Notes: generated by a model not told the origin, from the letters alone. A DNA stretch of 64,000 bases from Puia sp. (GCA_031292515.1 JARLGZ010000079.1:52449-116448), one strand, 5' to 3'. Shown: positions 16,787 through 24,422, numbered from the stretch's first letter. Numbers and translations are program-made.

Positions 16787-18862
16787 ATGATCGATACCGA
16801 TGTATTGCTGAAAGCCTATCGTCTGATGTGCATGGCGCAGGAGATGGCCGCGACCTACGAGAACAATCGCTCCGTTTGTAAATATGTGCATTCCACGTCG
16901 AGGGGCCACGAGGCGATCCAACTGGCTGCCGCGTTCCATCTGCTTCCCTGTGATTTTGCGAGCCCTTATTACCGCGACGAAAGCCTGTTGCTGGGCCTGG
17001 GTTTTACCCCGTTTGAGCTGATGCTGCAACTGCTGGCAAAGGGCGGCGACATCTTCACCGGCGGTCGCGAATATTATTCACATCCTAATTTCAGGGGGGC
17101 CGGGAAACCCACTATCATCCACCAGAGTAGTGCTACCGGTATGCAGGCGATCCCTTCTACCGGGATCGGACAGGGAATACAATATCTTGAGACGATCGGC
17201 TCTTCCTTGTTAAAGAGGGGAAGTCGCGGCGAGGCTCCGGTCGTGCTTTGTTCGCTTGGAGACACCTGTATGACGGAAGGAGAGGTCAGCGAAGCGCTCC
17301 AGTTTGCGGTTTTGAAGAAGTTGCCTGTCATCTACCTCGTCCAGGACAATGGATGGGGCATCAGTGTCAGGGCCGCGGAGTCCCGGGTGTCGGATGCCTA
17401 TGATTATGCGGCGGCTTTCACGGGAATAGGGCGTTTGCGTATTGACGGTAGTAGTTTTGAGGACAGTTACGAGGCCATGGGGCGGGTGGTCGGGGCGGTG
17501 AGGGACAGCCGGGCGCCTTTCCTGGTGCATGCGCGGGTGCCTCTGCTGGGCCATCACACCAGCGGGGTCAGGAAGGAGACCTATCGTTCCCGGGAGGACC
17601 TGGATCAGGATACAGCCCGCGATCCCATCCCCCTGCTAAGAAGAGGCTTATTGGAAAGAGGTGTTTCCGAAAGCCGGTTGTCGGCGGACCGGGAAGACGC
17701 GCGGTCCCAGGTTGTAAAGCATTTTGCGGCAGCGGTGGCCTCGCCGGATCCCGATCCCGGGAGCGTTTCGGACTTTGTATTTGTTCCCGTTCCTCCCGCT
17801 GTAAACAAGGAGTGCGGAGAGCGGCATCCGGCCGGCCGCGGGGAGAAAATATTAATGGTAGACGCGGCCCTTTTTGCAATCCGGGAGATCATGGAAGAAT
17901 ATCCCGAAGCGGTCCTCTACGGACAGGACGTCGGCCGTAGACTCGGTGGTGTTTTTCGGGAGACGGCGACCCTGGCCGAGCAGTTCGGGGATCACAGGGT
18001 CTTCAATACCGCGATCCAGGAAGCTTACATTATCGGGTCTACCGCGGGCATGAGTGCGACCGGGGTAAAGCCGATCGTGGAAATACAATTTGCAGATTAT
18101 ATTTATCCCGGGTTTAATCAGTTGGTGACGGAGATCTCCAAATCATGTTATCTCAGTTGCGGGAAGTTCCCGGTGCAGTCTCTCATCAGGATACCGGTGG
18201 GCGCATACGGTGGCGGCGGCCCTTATCACAGCGGCAGTATTGAAACGACCCTGTTGTCCGTTAAGGGGATTAAAGTGGTCTGTCCCTCCAACGCTGCTGA
18301 TATGAAAGGGTTGATGAAAGCAGCCTTCCTCGATCCCAATCCCGTTATCATGCTTGAACACAAGGGGCTTTACTGGGGCAAGATACCGGGTGCCGAAGAA
18401 GCAAAGGCGCCCGAGCCTTCGAGGGATTATATTGTCCCTCTGGGGCAGGCCCGAATCGTGCAGGAGGCTTCCGCGGATAAGGTGGTTTCCGGGGAAAGCT
18501 GCTGCCTCGTCACGTATGGCATGGGCGTCTATTGGGCAAAAGCGGCATGCCGGGACTTTCCCGGGCAGGTAGAGATCATCGACCTGCGAACTCTTTATCC
18601 TTTGGACGAAGAGCTGATTTATGCCACGGTGAAGAAACACGGAAAATGCCTGGTCCTCACAGAAGAACCCCAGAATAATTCCTTTGCCGAAGCCCTGGCG
18701 GGGCGCATCTCCCGGCATTGCTGGCGCTCGCTGGACGCTCCGGCCGAGGCGCTCGGAGCGCTCGATCTTCCTGCCGTGCCGATGAACCTATGCCTCGAAA
18801 AAGCAATGCTTCCCGGGCCGGAAAAAGTAGCTGTCGCGATCGGGAACCTGCTTAGTCAGTAG
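16787..18862 (+). CDS. Fused alpha/beta E1 component of a 2-oxoacid dehydrogenase
   Basis: Decarboxylates a 2-oxoacid with thiamine diphosphate and passes the acyl group to a lipoyl E2. The 691-residue chain joins an alpha part (about 1-325) and a beta part (about 355-691). In the alpha part the TPP motif runs from G158-D159 (SLGDTCMTEGEVSEALQF) to D187-N188. The beta part starts near KILMVDAALFAIREIMEEYP and includes YGQDVGRRLGGVFRETATL and GGGGPYHSGSIE. Such fusions are common in Bacteroidota and are usually annotated as branched-chain or pyruvate-type E1. The exact substrate is open, and no E2 or E3 is in the window. The last codons and stop lie inside the GTGAGTAGTGAG repeat. Confidence 0.92.
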   Translation: MIDTDVLLKAYRLMCMAQEMAATYENNRSVCKYVHSTSRGHEAIQLAAAFHLLPCDFASPYYRDESLLLGLGFTPFELMLQLLAKGGDIFTGGREYYSHPNFRGAGKPTIIHQSSATGMQAIPSTGIGQGIQYLETIGSSLLKRGSRGEAPVVLCSLGDTCMTEGEVSEALQFAVLKKLPVIYLVQDNGWGISVRAAESRVSDAYDYAAAFTGIGRLRIDGSSFEDSYEAMGRVVGAVRDSRAPFLVHARVPLLGHHTSGVRKETYRSREDLDQDTARDPIPLLRRGLLERGVSESRLSADREDARSQVVKHFAAAVASPDPDPGSVSDFVFVPVPPAVNKECGERHPAGRGEKILMVDAALFAIREIMEEYPEAVLYGQDVGRRLGGVFRETATLAEQFGDHRVFNTAIQEAYIIGSTAGMSATGVKPIVEIQFADYIYPGFNQLVTEISKSCYLSCGKFPVQSLIRIPVGAYGGGGPYHSGSIETTLLSVKGIKVVCPSNAADMKGLMKAAFLDPNPVIMLEHKGLYWGKIPGAEEAKAPEPSRDYIVPLGQARIVQEASADKVVSGESCCLVTYGMGVYWAKAACRDFPGQVEIIDLRTLYPLDEELIYATVKKHGKCLVLTEEPQNNSFAEALAGRISRHCWRSLDAPAEALGALDLPAVPMNLCLEKAMLPGPEKVAVAIGNLLSQ

Positions 18863-19010
18863 TGAGTGGTGAGTAGTCAGTAGTGAGTGGGATGAAGACT
18901 GGTGAGAAGTGAGAAGTGAGAAGGTTGGAGAGGTCGTAAATTAAAAATGAGTGACAAGTAACTTGTTGATGTCTTTAAGTTACTCACCACTCACTATTCA
19001 CAACTGATTA
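18850..19010. repeat. GTGAGTAGTGAG-type repeat between convergent genes
   Basis: From 18853 the plus strand shows repeated variants of AGTCAGTAGTGAGTGGTGAG, then GTGAGAA repeats near 18901-18920. At about 18980-19003 the same motif is on the minus strand (TGAATAGTGAGTGGTGAGTA read downstream of the 19011-20441 gene). Each half follows the 3' end of its own gene in that gene's orientation. No hairpin terminator is evident. Confidence 0.7.
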
Positions 19011-20441
19011 TTAATATTTTGTAAGCTCGGGTTGCACTTCATCGATATAGGCCAGGATCCCGCCTTTCAGGTTGTACAGATTTGTAAAACCGAATTTTTC
19101 TTCCAGCTCGCGGATCGCCTTTGCGCTGCGACCGCCCATCTTGCAATGAACAATGACCTTGCGGTCGCGGTCTATCCTGTCTGCATTGGCAGCGATAGTT
19201 GCCAGCGGGATCAATTCGCCGCCGATCGTGACGATCTTATATTCATGTGGTTCTCTCACATCGATCAACTGGAATTTTTCGCCGCGCACCTGCAGGTCAT
19301 ACAATTCTTTTGCGGTGATCTCTTTCAGCGGTTTCTCTTCGATGGCTTTCATGCCGCAGAACTGTTCATAGTCGATGAGTGCTGTGATCGTGGGGTTTTT
19401 GCCACTGATAGGATTGTCTTCGCGGCTCTTGATATTGAAGGTCCTGCTTTCGAAATTGAGGGCGTCGAAAGTATAGAAACGGCCGGATAAAGTTTCTCCC
19501 ACACCTGTAATCACCTTGATGACTTCCAGTGCCTGGAGGCTGCCGATGATGCCCGGCAATACCCCCAGGACACCTCCTTCCGCGCAACTGGGTACCAGGC
19601 CCGGAGGGGGAGGGGTGGGATAGAGATCACGGTAATTGGGGCCGGTATGGCCGTTACGATCCGTATAGTTGAAAACGGAGACCTGTCCGTCAAACTGGAA
19701 GATGGATGCGTAAACATTTGGTTTGCCAAGCAGTACGGTTGCGTCATTCACCAGGTAGCGGGTGGGGAAATTGTCGGTTCCGTCCGCCACCACGTCATAG
19801 TCGCGGATGATGTCCAATGCGTTCTGTGAATTAAGATGGGTATTGTAGATCGTCAGCCGGATATACGGATTGAGAGATTGGAGTCTTCTTTTGGCCGCTT
19901 CCACCTTTGGTTTGCCGATCTCTTCGACACCAAATAAAACCTGTCGCTGGAGGTTACTGTCATCGACGACGTCAAAATCGACTATTCCGATGTTGCCGAC
20001 ACCTGCCGCCGCGAGATAGAGCAGGACGGGGCTGCCGAGGCCACCTGAACCGATGACCAGCACCTTGGCTGCTTTCAGCTTTTGCTGGGCTTCGTAACCG
20101 AATTCCGGGATGATGATGTGTCTGTTATAGCGGGCGAGTTCTTCCGGTGTGAAGGTGATTTCGTCGGGCGCCCCGCCGGCGATGGCGGGTATAATGCTGA
20201 TCACCGTATCGTCCTTTACGGAGGTTTTCTCGTGCTGCAGGTTCCTGATATCATCGTTGCCGACGAAGATGTTTACGAAGGAGCGGATCTGTCCTTTCTC
20301 ATCGAGCAGGTGTTTTTTCAGGTCCGGAAAATTGACGGTGAGTTCCTTGACGGTCTCTTCTATATTGCCGGCCTTTATTTCGAGGCGGGCGGTATTATTG
20401 GTGAATTTTCTTAAAGGTGTCGGGATGATGACGGTGGCCAT
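19011..20441 (-). CDS. CysO-like carrier/MoeZ-type adenylyltransferase/rhodanese fusion
   Basis: A 476-residue three-domain protein of sulfur transfer. Residues 1-90 are a ThiS/MoaD-like ubiquitin fold ending ISIIPAIAGG, with the carrier di-glycine at G89-G90 followed directly by APDEITFTPEELARYNRH. Residues about 97-345 are an E1-like adenylyltransferase with the ATP loop VIGSGGLGSPVLLYLAAAG and the SCAEGGVLG active-site block. The MoeB zinc CxxC is absent (NYRDLYP instead), as in MoeZ-type enzymes. Residues about 372-476 are a rhodanese with the loop VHCKMGGRS (C433). By analogy with mycobacterial CysO/MoeZ, the E1 domain would activate the carrier C-terminus and the rhodanese would load sulfur. 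The internal GG must then be freed by proteolysis or used in an unusual way. It is the last gene of the operon, 66 bp after the JAMM gene. Confidence 0.88.
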   Translation of the reverse strand: MATVIIPTPLRKFTNNTARLEIKAGNIEETVKELTVNFPDLKKHLLDEKGQIRSFVNIFVGNDDIRNLQHEKTSVKDDTVISIIPAIAGGAPDEITFTPEELARYNRHIIIPEFGYEAQQKLKAAKVLVIGSGGLGSPVLLYLAAAGVGNIGIVDFDVVDDSNLQRQVLFGVEEIGKPKVEAAKRRLQSLNPYIRLTIYNTHLNSQNALDIIRDYDVVADGTDNFPTRYLVNDATVLLGKPNVYASIFQFDGQVSVFNYTDRNGHTGPNYRDLYPTPPPPGLVPSCAEGGVLGVLPGIIGSLQALEVIKVITGVGETLSGRFYTFDALNFESRTFNIKSREDNPISGKNPTITALIDYEQFCGMKAIEEKPLKEITAKELYDLQVRGEKFQLIDVREPHEYKIVTIGGELIPLATIAANADRIDRDRKVIVHCKMGGRSAKAIRELEEKFGFTNLYNLKGGILAYIDEVQPELTKY

Positions 20442-20507
20442 ATTGTTGTTTTTTGTTGTACTGTTAACTTATATGTTGTAAATGGATGGTTGAATTCCTT
20501 TAATATT

Positions 20508-20933
20508 TCAGCTATATTGATAGTCGTGTATTTTCTCTTCTTCGAACTGCGCTTCTTCGTTCAGCCTCCAGGATCTCAGCGTGATGATCTCGTTGTTGAG
20601 CACGGAGATGATCAGGTAGGAGAAATAGGGCTGGGCGGCGACCCGGTCATGTTCGGAGGGGATGGCCGGGTGGTTGGGGTGCGAATGATAAACGCCGAGC
20701 AGGGCCAGATTGTTCTCCAGCGCGTACAACTCTCCTTTCAGGTAGTCCTGTGGGGAGATCTCGAAACGGCGTGTCTTGTCGCCTATTTTGGAATTGTCCA
20801 CGACCTGTATGGCCGTTATCACCCGGTTGTCGTCTTTTTCCGTACCGAATAAGAATCCACAGCACTCATCGGGAAAAGTGTTGACGGCGTCCCCGATAAA
20901 TTGTTCTCTGGCGGCTGGTTCGATGATAATCAT
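20508..20933 (-). CDS. JAMM/MPN+ metalloprotease, Mec-like
   Basis: A 141-residue single-domain M67 protease. The full JAMM zinc site is present: E23 (DECCGFLFG), H83 and H85 (YHSHP), S93 and D96 (SEHD), in the exact HxHx7Sx2D spacing. In mycobacteria the homologous Mec hydrolyses the CysO-cysteine bond to release cysteine. The placement here, between a CysM-type synthase and a carrier/E1 fusion, supports the same reaction. A second possible job is cutting after G90 of the fusion protein to expose the carrier C-terminus. It starts 3 bp after the upstream synthase stop, indicating tight coupling. Confidence 0.9.
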   Translation of the reverse strand: MIIIEPAAREQFIGDAVNTFPDECCGFLFGTEKDDNRVITAIQVVDNSKIGDKTRRFEISPQDYLKGELYALENNLALLGVYHSHPNHPAIPSEHDRVAAQPYFSYLIISVLNNEIITLRSWRLNEEAQFEEEKIHDYQYS

Positions 20934-20936
20934 GGT

Positions 20937-21884
20937 TTAGTTTTTGATTTTTAGGGCCTGAATGACTTCGCCGTATTTGTCGGCATTATCGGGGAATACG
21001 GTTACGACGATCCCTTTTTCAAGTTTGTCGGCCACCCTGATGGCGCCAGCCAGGTTGGCGGCTGCCGAGGGGCTCAGGAGCAGGTCTTCATAGCGGTAGG
21101 CGGCGCGGATCGTGTCGTAGGCTTCTTCGGTGCCGATCTCCAGTGATTCGTCTGCCAGGGAGGCATCATAGATGCCGGGTACGATGGCTGTTTCCAGGTG
21201 TTTCCATCCTTCCATACCGTGCATCGCCAGTTCGGGTTGCAGGGAGATGAGTCGTGCCGAAGGGGTCAATTCACGGAGTCTTCTTCCGGTGCCGACAAAG
21301 GTGCCGGTTGTTCCCAGACCTGCCACGAAGTGAGTGATGCCGGGGAGTTCCCTGACTATTTCGACGGCTGTGGTGCGATAGTGGGCTTTCCAGTTGTCGG
21401 GGTTTTTGTATTGGTCGGCATAGAAATATTTTCCGGGATCTTCTTCGGCCAGGGCGAGGGCCGTTTGTTGCGCTCCATCGGTCCCTTCGAAGGGTGAGGT
21501 CAGTATCAGTTCTGCTCCCAGGGAGCGGAGGATCTCTTTTCTTTCGCGGCTGGCATTTTCCGGAAGGCAGAGAGCGACACGGATGTTCAGCAAAGCGCCG
21601 ATCGTTGCATACGCGATGCCCGTATTGCCGCTGGTGGCGTCCAGCAAGGTCTTTTGTTTTGTAAGCTCCCCCCTTTCGATGGCGCCGCGGATGATGGAGT
21701 AGGCAGCCCGGGCCTTTACGCTTCCGGAGAGCTGCTGCCATTCCTTCTTGGCATAGATGTGCACGTTTTTTTTTGTGAACAGATGGGTGACTTCGTGGAG
21801 TGGGGTGTTACCGACCTGTTTTTCAAGCGCACGGACTTTTGCGATCAGTTCGGGGGTATTCAAAGTTGCGGTGTCTGTCATCAT
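20937..21884 (-). CDS. cysM: PLP-dependent cysteine synthase, CysM type
   Basis: A 315-residue fold-type II PLP enzyme. K57 in LSGSVKARAAY is the expected Schiff-base lysine, DATSGNTGIAYA binds the substrate, and VAGLGTTGTFVGTGRRLRE is the PLP-phosphate loop. Context suggests it transfers sulfur from the thiocarboxylated carrier (protein-COSH) to O-phosphoserine or O-acetylserine rather than using free sulfide. Which acceptor it uses cannot be read from the sequence. The start has two consecutive ATGs (21884, 21881). It is the first structural gene of the operon, with a Cys-rich leader peptide and terminator upstream. Confidence 0.9.
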   Translation of the reverse strand: MMTDTATLNTPELIAKVRALEKQVGNTPLHEVTHLFTKKNVHIYAKKEWQQLSGSVKARAAYSIIRGAIERGELTKQKTLLDATSGNTGIAYATIGALLNIRVALCLPENASRERKEILRSLGAELILTSPFEGTDGAQQTALALAEEDPGKYFYADQYKNPDNWKAHYRTTAVEIVRELPGITHFVAGLGTTGTFVGTGRRLRELTPSARLISLQPELAMHGMEGWKHLETAIVPGIYDASLADESLEIGTEEAYDTIRAAYRYEDLLLSPSAAANLAGAIRVADKLEKGIVVTVFPDNADKYGEVIQALKIKN

Positions 21885-21940
21885 ATTTTTTATCTGTCTA
21901 TTAACATGAAGTGAAGGGATCCTGAAACAGTATCATGCAT

Positions 21941-21967
21941 AAAAAAAGCCCCACATCAGGTGGAGCT
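21941..21967 (-). terminator. Attenuator terminator upstream of cysM
   Basis: On the minus strand AGCTCCAC (21967-21960) pairs with GTGGGGCT (21954-21947) around a 5-nt loop, followed by seven T (21947-21941). One pair is U-G on this strand and would be a C-A mismatch on the plus strand, so the hairpin is oriented toward cysM. It lies 32 bp after the leader peptide stop and 57 bp before cysM. The 5' arm contains CTCCACC (21965-21959), exactly complementary to GGTGGAG in the leader (22020-22014), which can act as antiterminator. Confidence 0.88.
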
Positions 21968-21998
21968 TTTAAATATTGTTTTTGTTACAGTTTAACAG

Positions 21999-22085
21999 CT
22001 ATAAGAGGACATCCTCCACCATAATGACCATGGCTTGCCGACAACAGCAACAACAACATGCAGTATGGGCGAAGGCTTGATTCAT
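21999..22085 (-). CDS. Poly-cysteine leader peptide of the cysM operon
   Basis: A 28-residue frame starting MNQAFAHTA, with codons 10-15 (22058-22041) reading TGT TGT TGT TGC TGT TGT, six Cys in a row, and a TAG stop at 22001-21999. Six consecutive codons for the product of the downstream operon, followed by an intrinsic terminator, is the arrangement of a ribosome-mediated attenuator. With scarce Cys-tRNA the ribosome stalls on 22058-22041 and leaves GGTGGAG (22020-22014) free to pair with the terminator arm. With ample Cys it runs to the stop, covers that segment and lets the terminator form. A TATATTTG promoter lies 22 bp upstream of the ATG. The frame is too short for usual gene callers. 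Confidence 0.9.
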   Translation of the reverse strand: MNQAFAHTACCCCCCRQAMVIMVEDVLL

Positions 22086-22107
22086 CTGGTTTTTGACTGA
22101 TTGTACA

Positions 22108-22115
22108 CAAATATA
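22108..22115 (-). promoter_or_regulatory. -7 promoter element of the cysteine operon
   Basis: The minus strand reads TATATTTG, a full match to TAnnTTTG, 22 bp before the leader peptide ATG. It places the transcription start just upstream of the leader frame, as attenuation requires. Confidence 0.65.
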
Positions 22116-22236
22116 ACCATTTTTTTAAAATTCCCAGCGGTGTCAGGGAATTTGAGGAAAAGAGGGGCTGCCGGGCTTTGCCATTGATAGATAGTTATTT
22201 ATCTTGCTCCCTGAATACCAATCAACTATTGCGTAT

Positions 22237-22929
22237 ATGGAAGATCCGGTCAAAAACGTTAAAAAACTCGCCGCCGTGAAGGCGATCGATTATATCCGGG
22301 ATGGCATGACCCTCGGGCTCGGTACCGGTTCGACGGCTTACTGGGCTATTCAGGGTATCGGGGAACGTGTCAAACAGGGCCTGACGGTCAGGGCGATAGC
22401 TACTTCGGTCCAGTCGGATTCCCTGGCCCGGGAGGCGGGGATCCCCATCGTATCCTTTGCTGAAATCGATCATTTGGATATTACGATCGACGGGGCGGAT
22501 GAGGTGGACGAGAAGCTCAACCTGATAAAGGGCGGTGGGGGCGCCTTGCTGCGCGAAAAGATCGTGGCTTCGGCGACCCTTTTTTATATTATTATCGTCG
22601 ATGAGACCAAGCTGGTTCCCCGGTTGGGTAAATTTCCGCTCCCGGTGGAAGTCGCTCCGTTTGGCTGGGAAATGACGAGTCTTCAGCTTTCTAAGTTAGG
22701 GTGTAAGCCAGTCCTGCGTTCTGTAAATGACAAACCCTTTCTCAGCGATAACGGCCATTATATCCTGGATTGCGCATTTGGTGAGATTGTCAAACCCGCT
22801 CTTTTGCACGAGCAGGTGAATGCGATAACGGGAGTCATGGATAACGGCTTGTTTATCAATATGGCGGATGTTGTGATTGCCGCTTATAAGGACGGGAGCA
22901 CGAAACTGGTGGAGCGCGTGAGTGGTTAG
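22237..22929 (+). CDS. rpiA: Ribose 5-phosphate isomerase A
   Basis: Interconverts ribose 5-phosphate and ribulose 5-phosphate. The 230-residue protein from ATG 22237 carries MTLGLGTGSTAYWAI (phosphate loop), ITIDGADEVDEKLNLIKGGG with the catalytic acids, and LREKIVASATLFYIIIVDE-type strands. It ends with a domain containing GHYILDCAFGEI and ITGVMDNGLF. An upstream TTG in frame (22204) would add 11 residues not typical of the family. Its last codons, CGC GTG AGT GGT TAG, match the GTGAGTGG repeat seen at other gene ends. Confidence 0.95.
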   Translation: MEDPVKNVKKLAAVKAIDYIRDGMTLGLGTGSTAYWAIQGIGERVKQGLTVRAIATSVQSDSLAREAGIPIVSFAEIDHLDITIDGADEVDEKLNLIKGGGGALLREKIVASATLFYIIIVDETKLVPRLGKFPLPVEVAPFGWEMTSLQLSKLGCKPVLRSVNDKPFLSDNGHYILDCAFGEIVKPALLHEQVNAITGVMDNGLFINMADVVIAAYKDGSTKLVERVSG

Positions 22930-22985
22930 TGCTGATGAGGGGATGTGGCTGGCCAATCGAACTTGGAAATAAGGATAAAATGAAG

Positions 22986-22993
22986 TAAATTTG
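22986..22993 (+). promoter_or_regulatory. -7 promoter element in the AT-rich islet
   Basis: TAAATTTG matches TAnnTTTG. It ends 17 bp before a 22-codon frame at 23011. Confidence 0.35.
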
Positions 22994-23010
22994 CCAATAA
23001 AATTAGTTTT

Positions 23011-23079
23011 ATGGCAAAGCCAAAAGGACAACCCAAACCTAATACACCTTCAATAAGTATTAAGACTAGGTATAAATAG
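23011..23079 (+). CDS. Possible 22-residue basic peptide
   Basis: A short frame starting MAKPKGQPKPNTPS and ending in RYK, behind a consensus promoter element. It is lysine- and proline-rich with no known family. It overlaps the 3' end of a minus-strand coding remnant by 14 bp. It may be a genuine small protein, or the start of a gene whose remainder has been lost. Confidence 0.22.
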   Translation: MAKPKGQPKPNTPSISIKTRYK

Positions 23080-23436
23080 TTCTGACGATTACAAATATGG
23101 CAATGGCTATGAATTGCAAGGATATTCTGAGCGTTGTCCTATATGTTTTGATCCGCTTGTTATTTGCTTCTTCCATTCTTTCTATTTTATCTTGGGTTCT
23201 TACTACTTCGTCAAACAATACGCTCTTTAGCCCTTCCGGCTCGGATAAGCCGTCAAAAACTTCTTTGAAAAAAATCTCTTTGGGTGGGCTTCCTTTGTAA
23301 AAAAGGGTTTTGGGATATATTAGTCTGAATAAAAGACTAAAAGTATAGATCGACGATCGATTACAAACCGATAAGCATCAACAGATATTTTCTCCCAGTC
23401 TAGTACGTCGGATTCCCATATTAGTGTCTCGTTCAT
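23066..23436 (-). pseudogene. Small frameshifted membrane-associated gene
   Basis: On the minus strand a 38-codon frame opens at ATG 23436 (MNETLIWESDVLDWEKIS) and stops at 23320. Coding-like sequence resumes in another frame and runs to the stop at 23066. It includes PPKEIFFKEVFDGLSEPEG, then a charged stretch (QDKIERMEEANNKR), a hydrophobic segment near ISLQFIAIAIFVIV, and the end RTIYT. Joined, the two would make a protein of roughly 115-120 residues with a coiled-coil-like and one membrane segment. The frame change falls near 23285-23325, where there are runs of six and seven T, so a frameshift mutation, a sequencing error or programmed slippage are all possible. I know no homologue. Local GC is lower than that of the neighbours. 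Confidence 0.4.
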
Positions 23437-23500
23437 AGGAAGGTCTTATTTGGAATAAAGTTATTATAAATAAGGAGGAAACTTCGAGTGGATTACTTTT

Positions 23501-23508
23501 TATCTTTG
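23501..23508 (+). promoter_or_regulatory. -7 promoter element of the DUF3050 gene
   Basis: TATCTTTG matches TAnnTTTG and ends 13 bp before the ATG at 23522. Confidence 0.5.
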
Positions 23509-23521
23509 CGATACGATATTT

Positions 23522-24310
23522 ATGAGCATACATATCCACACACTTAAAGAAGCGATAAGTCCCGTCCGTGACCGCCTGATCAATCATCCGATCTATCACA
23601 GCATCAGGAGCGCCTCCGATCTCAGGATTTTTATGGAGCATCACGTCTATGCGGTATGGGATTTTATGTCCCTGCTCAAAGCGCTGCAACAGGGCCTTAC
23701 CTGTGTGAAGCTCCCCTGGGTACCTGTTGGCAGCGCTAATACCCGGTACCTGATCAACGAGATCGTGACGGGAGAGGAGAGCGATGTCGACGATACAGGC
23801 CGGCGGATGAGTCATTTTGAATTGTACCTGGAGGCTATGCGGGAGGCCGGGGCCGATGAACGGCCTATCCGGGAGTTGGTAGAATCCGTCTCGTCAGGTG
23901 TGCCGGTCAAAGCCCTCATCGACAAGATTCCCGGGCGCGAGTTGCGTCATTTTCTCTCTTTTACTTTTGATACGATCGCCGGTGGCGATCTGCCGGTCCT
24001 TGCGGCTGTGTTTACTTTTGGACGGGAAGACCTGATCCCGGATATGTTTCTGCGGATCGTGGGCGATCTTGCAAAAGGGGATGTGGCGTCCTTCGGACTC
24101 TTTACCTATTACCTGGAGCGTCATATCGAAGTGGATGGGGGACATCATGGCGAGCTGGCGCTTGCCATGGTCGAAGAGCTCTGCGGCGAAGATCCCGTCA
24201 AATGGGAAAAGGCCACACGGTTTGCGATCGCGGCCCTTGAATCCCGGATGGTGCTGTGGGACGGGGTGCTGGCGGCTATTGCAGACGCGAATAGACGCGA
24301 AGAGGAATAA
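23522..24310 (+). CDS. DUF3050 protein (heme-oxygenase-like fold)
   Basis: A 262-residue helical protein. The block LRIFMEHHVYAVWDFMSLLK, then LTCVKLPWVPVG, NEIVTGEESDVDD and SHFELYLEAMREAGAD, is characteristic of DUF3050, which belongs to the heme-oxygenase/TenA-like structural group. Histidines in MEHH, ERHIEVDGGHHGE and the Glu/Asp nearby could bind a metal, as in diiron oxidases of this fold, but no reaction is established. It is a single gene with its own promoter element. The last residues (DANRREEE) are encoded by the GACGCGAA repeat that fills the following intergenic space. Confidence 0.8.
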   Translation: MSIHIHTLKEAISPVRDRLINHPIYHSIRSASDLRIFMEHHVYAVWDFMSLLKALQQGLTCVKLPWVPVGSANTRYLINEIVTGEESDVDDTGRRMSHFELYLEAMREAGADERPIRELVESVSSGVPVKALIDKIPGRELRHFLSFTFDTIAGGDLPVLAAVFTFGREDLIPDMFLRIVGDLAKGDVASFGLFTYYLERHIEVDGGHHGELALAMVEELCGEDPVKWEKATRFAIAALESRMVLWDGVLAAIADANRREEE

Positions 24311-24416
24311 CGCGAAGGGACGCGAATGAGATGGCGCGGAATGGACACGAAGGGGGGAACGCGAATCGACGCGAATGAGATATCGCTGATGGACGCCAAG
24401 ACTCGCGAATGAGGCA
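24284..24416 (+). repeat. Degenerate GACGCGAAT repeat
   Basis: GACGCGAAT or close variants recur at 24284, 24293, 24309 and on. A longer unit starting GACGCGAATGAGAT is at 24319 and again at 24368 (49 bp apart). The array begins inside the DUF3050 coding end and fills the gap to the convergent GH3 gene. Confidence 0.7.
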
Positions 24417-24422
24417 TGGCTG

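Noticed and set aside
23522..24310. First impression as TenA thiaminase
   Set aside because: The EHHVYAVWDFM and NEIVTGEESD blocks match DUF3050 rather than TenA, and no thiamin gene is nearby.
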